NCBI GenBank assembly: GCA_028139135.1
Contig: JAOINB010000002.1
Coordinates: forward strand, 1-64,000
Direction: 5' to 3'
Origin: Betaproteobacteria bacterium
Lineage (GTDB): Bacteria > Pseudomonadota > Gammaproteobacteria > Burkholderiales > Burkholderiaceae_A
DNA: 64,000 nt
Under the pieces are notes generated by a model. It worked only from the letters and a program-made list of their open reading frames with translations. It was not told where the DNA came from and ran no database searches. Of this stretch, positions 60,485 through 64,000 are shown piece after piece (the stretch's first letter is position 1; every line of letters starts with the position of its first letter). The translations under genes and the position numbers were made by a program.

Positions 60485-61957
60485 TTAATTTGGAAATCTC
60501 GCCAAACCAAATTTTTTGGAGTTTGGCGAAAAAGAACCTCCTGGTTTACCTGCAAGAGGACCAATTACAACTAAAACTAAAAATAGTAAAAATATTTCGA
60601 GGTGATAAACACCCAAGTAACCCGCTAAGTTGGGAGGTAAAACAGTTTGTGATACAGTGCCGAGGGATAAAATATATTCTGTAAAATCTCGCAAAAGTCC
60701 TCCCAGGGCAATACCTGCTCCCATTGATAGTGCCTGGATAGCACCCCAGGTGCCCAAAACTAAGCCCGAAAACTCCCCAAAATTAATGTGCATCGCTGCG
60801 GTTAGACAAGATATGGAGAATAAACCTCCTCCAAAACCAATCAGAAACACACCAACAATAAAAAACTCAATTATTTTAGTAGGTTCGGAGAAAACTATAA
60901 ATGAAAATCCTACGATCCCAACTAATGCTCCAAACGCAGCAAGTCTGTTTGGATTTATACTTTTGGTTAAAATATAAGCAGCTACACCAAATGCTAAAAA
61001 AGCTCCTGAGGAAGAAAAAGTTGTCAAAAGGGTTGTTTCACTTACGGACATAGCTAAAATCTCACCACCGTAGGGTTCTAAAATTACGTCCTGCATACTA
61101 AAAGCAATTGTTCCAACAGCCAGCGCCAAAAAAAACCTTCTAACATTTAAATCTGATGTCAATTCTCTCCACGCACTTGCAAACGAGGGATAGACTTGAT
61201 GTTTAGCTGTTTTGTTGGGGCTACGAGCTTCTTGTTTCCATAATGCCAACATGTTAAGACAAAAAGTTAGAACCGCGACTCCTTGAATCACCTGGATTAA
61301 TTTTATTTGACTGAAAGGCTCAAGCATGGAACTTAACACGATGCCACTTACCATCATACCTAACAAAAGCATTGTATACATTAGCGCAACAACTCGTGGC
61401 CTTAAAGGTTCATCAACTATATCTGTAGCTAATGCTAGACCGGCAGTTTGCACTATTTGTGCTCCACTTCCCACAAGCAGAAAAGAACAGGCTGTAGCAA
61501 TCACTGCAAAAAATTTTGGCCAGTGAGTATCCCCCGATAGCAGAATTAAGGCAAATGGCATCGTAGCCAACCCGCCGAACAAAAGCAAACTTCCCACCCA
61601 CAAATAAGGGATCCTTTTCCACCCGATTGCAGACTTATGTGTATCTGATCGAAACCCAATCAAGGCGCGAAAAGGAGCAAAGACTAGGGGTATCGCAACC
61701 ATTATCGCTACCAAAGAAGATGACACTCCTAACTCGACAATCATTACACGGTTAAGGGTTCCAACGAGGAGAACGAACGCAATTCCTACTGATACTTGAA
61801 AAAAAGATAATTGAATAAGTTTCTGGAGCGTATTATTCTTTGATGCTACGTCTGAAAATGGCAAAAGAATAGGATTAATATGTTTCCATCTTCTTGAAGC
61901 TGTGATAAGTTTTTTTGAAATGTCAAACACGACGAAGCTCCACCGCCTGAGATGCAT
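60485..61957 (-). CDS. lhaA: LhaA/PucC-family light-harvesting complex assembly transporter-like protein
   Basis: LhaA is a major-facilitator-like membrane protein that assembles the LH1 antenna. About twelve TM helices; N-terminal QVSVGIAFVLLVGTLNRVMIVELG and VFAPFRALIGFRSDTHKSAIGWKRIPY match LhaA closely. 490 residues from the track start, which overlaps bchM by 35 bases; a GTG at 61930 (VFDISKKL), overlapping by eight, is a plausible shorter start. Confidence 0.94.
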   Translation of the reverse strand: MHLRRWSFVVFDISKKLITASRRWKHINPILLPFSDVASKNNTLQKLIQLSFFQVSVGIAFVLLVGTLNRVMIVELGVSSSLVAIMVAIPLVFAPFRALIGFRSDTHKSAIGWKRIPYLWVGSLLLFGGLATMPFALILLSGDTHWPKFFAVIATACSFLLVGSGAQIVQTAGLALATDIVDEPLRPRVVALMYTMLLLGMMVSGIVLSSMLEPFSQIKLIQVIQGVAVLTFCLNMLALWKQEARSPNKTAKHQVYPSFASAWRELTSDLNVRRFFLALAVGTIAFSMQDVILEPYGGEILAMSVSETTLLTTFSSSGAFLAFGVAAYILTKSINPNRLAAFGALVGIVGFSFIVFSEPTKIIEFFIVGVFLIGFGGGLFSISCLTAAMHINFGEFSGLVLGTWGAIQALSMGAGIALGGLLRDFTEYILSLGTVSQTVLPPNLAGYLGVYHLEIFLLFLVLVVIGPLAGKPGGSFSPNSKKFGLARFPN

Positions 61958-62663
61958 AAAAGTAGGTAGAAACTCTTTTCATACCCGAAATTTCCCACCC
62001 ATTCAAATTTTGCGAAATTAAGTTACAGATGGCATCCTCTGATGACGGTTCAACAGCGGGAGCTCTCTCACTTTTAGGAAAAAATTTACCAAGAGCGAAT
62101 TTAACAGCCAATAAGGGAGTAAGAGGAACAAACGTAAAAATAATTGATTCATTCGCCCTTTTACACAGTTCATTCACGAGAGCAATGGCATTTGCGGACT
62201 TATAGTGGATAGTAGAGTCCATTAGTACAATATGGTCAAAGTCACCAAAAGATGGATCTAACATGTCGCCCCAAACGAACTTTAACTCTCCATCATGTTT
62301 ACACTGATCGTTTCTTGAAAATCGTTCCCGAGCTATCTTTATAAGACTGGGGGAAATGTCCACAGCAACTACATTAGCATTCCTTGTTACTAAATCCATG
62401 GCTAGATTGCCAGTTCCACAACCTGCATCTAAGACAGACTTTCCTGAGAGATTTTCACCAAATCGCTCTAAGATATGGTGCTGCATTCTTTCCCTGCCTT
62501 TTCGAACTGACTCTCGGATAAAATTGAGGTTCTCATCGTTTGACGTCAATCGATCCCACGCCTTAACAGCAGTCTTGTCAAAATACTGTGCGATTTGATG
62601 GCGTTTATCTTGGTACTCCTGCTCTAACAAAGGCGCTCTTTCTGGTTTCCACAACATATTCAA
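61923..62663 (-). CDS. bchM: BchM, Mg-protoporphyrin IX O-methyltransferase
   Basis: BchM methylates Mg-protoporphyrin IX before ring E closure by AcsF. SAM-binding motif VLDAGCGTGNLAMDL, then VVAVDISPSLI and the FDHIVLMDSTIHY segment. 246 residues. Located between bchL and lhaA, nine bases after bchL. Confidence 0.95.
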   Translation of the reverse strand: MNMLWKPERAPLLEQEYQDKRHQIAQYFDKTAVKAWDRLTSNDENLNFIRESVRKGRERMQHHILERFGENLSGKSVLDAGCGTGNLAMDLVTRNANVVAVDISPSLIKIARERFSRNDQCKHDGELKFVWGDMLDPSFGDFDHIVLMDSTIHYKSANAIALVNELCKRANESIIFTFVPLTPLLAVKFALGKFFPKSERAPAVEPSSEDAICNLISQNLNGWEISGMKRVSTYFYASQAVELRRV

Positions 62664-62672
62664 TTCCTAATT

Positions 62673-64000
<1,328 letters not shown>

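Overview
The window reads as a chromosomal segment of an AT-rich, aerobic anoxygenic phototrophic proteobacterium, most likely a gammaproteobacterium. The evidence is a tolB-pal-cpoB run followed by tRNA-Lys (the same neighbourhood as in enterics and pseudomonads), a yqgE-ruvX-pyrB-pyrC' run whose dihydroorotase-like protein is catalytically dead as in Pseudomonas, and a bchHLM-lhaA-puhABC-acsF-puhE photosynthesis block that uses the oxygen-dependent cyclase AcsF. I see no insertion sequence, CRISPR array, rRNA or phage in the window.

Layout. 1-3488: envelope genes tolB (5' end outside the window), pal, cpoB and a YeeE/YedE (TsuA-like) transporter. 3541-3616: tRNA-Lys(UUU), then a hypothetical gene that seems to begin upstream of any ATG. 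4646-11857 (minus): a six-gene block made of a SEDS (FtsW/RodA-like) protein, a penicillin-binding-protein transpeptidase, a small protein, an FHA protein, a PP2C phosphatase and a Ser/Thr kinase. This resembles the actinobacterial fhaA-pstP-rodA-pbpA-pknB operon but sits beside a type VI secretion system (T6SS). 11876-12211: a divergent lipoprotein with Asp at +2. 12228-30572 (minus): a T6SS locus with tssA, M, L, K, J, a small membrane protein, a PAAR-like protein, a MORN-repeat protein, vgrG, tssG, F, E, hcp, tssC, tssB and an acidic leading gene. No ClpV (TssH) is present in the window. 30634-36801: a regulatory region with a membrane histidine kinase, a NarL-type response regulator that starts on ATT, a membrane-anchored XRE protein, a multi-TM PAS sensor, a single-TM protein and a ParA-like ATPase.

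A palindromic 14-bp box (TATACT-N2-AGTATA) overlaps the predicted core promoters of the tssB operon, the acidic leading gene with the divergent kinase gene, and the parA-like operon. The box positions suggest one repressor controlling both the secretion machine and its sensory operon.

36989-56070 is housekeeping: HU, trmB, uppP, tolC-like, waaA, algC-type phosphohexomutase, apaH, plsC, pyrC', pyrB, ruvX, yqgE, photolyase, a rubredoxin missed by the ORF track, hemL, gluQ, a DedA/YqaA protein, a LOG protein, a histidine phosphatase whose frame is broken at an 11-A run, an EamA transporter, a RodZ-like protein and an OsmC-like protein. 56100-64000 (minus) is the photosynthesis operon, ending in a second pal-like lipoprotein gene; bchH runs off the window.

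All family calls come from reading the translations by eye. No database search or computation was run.
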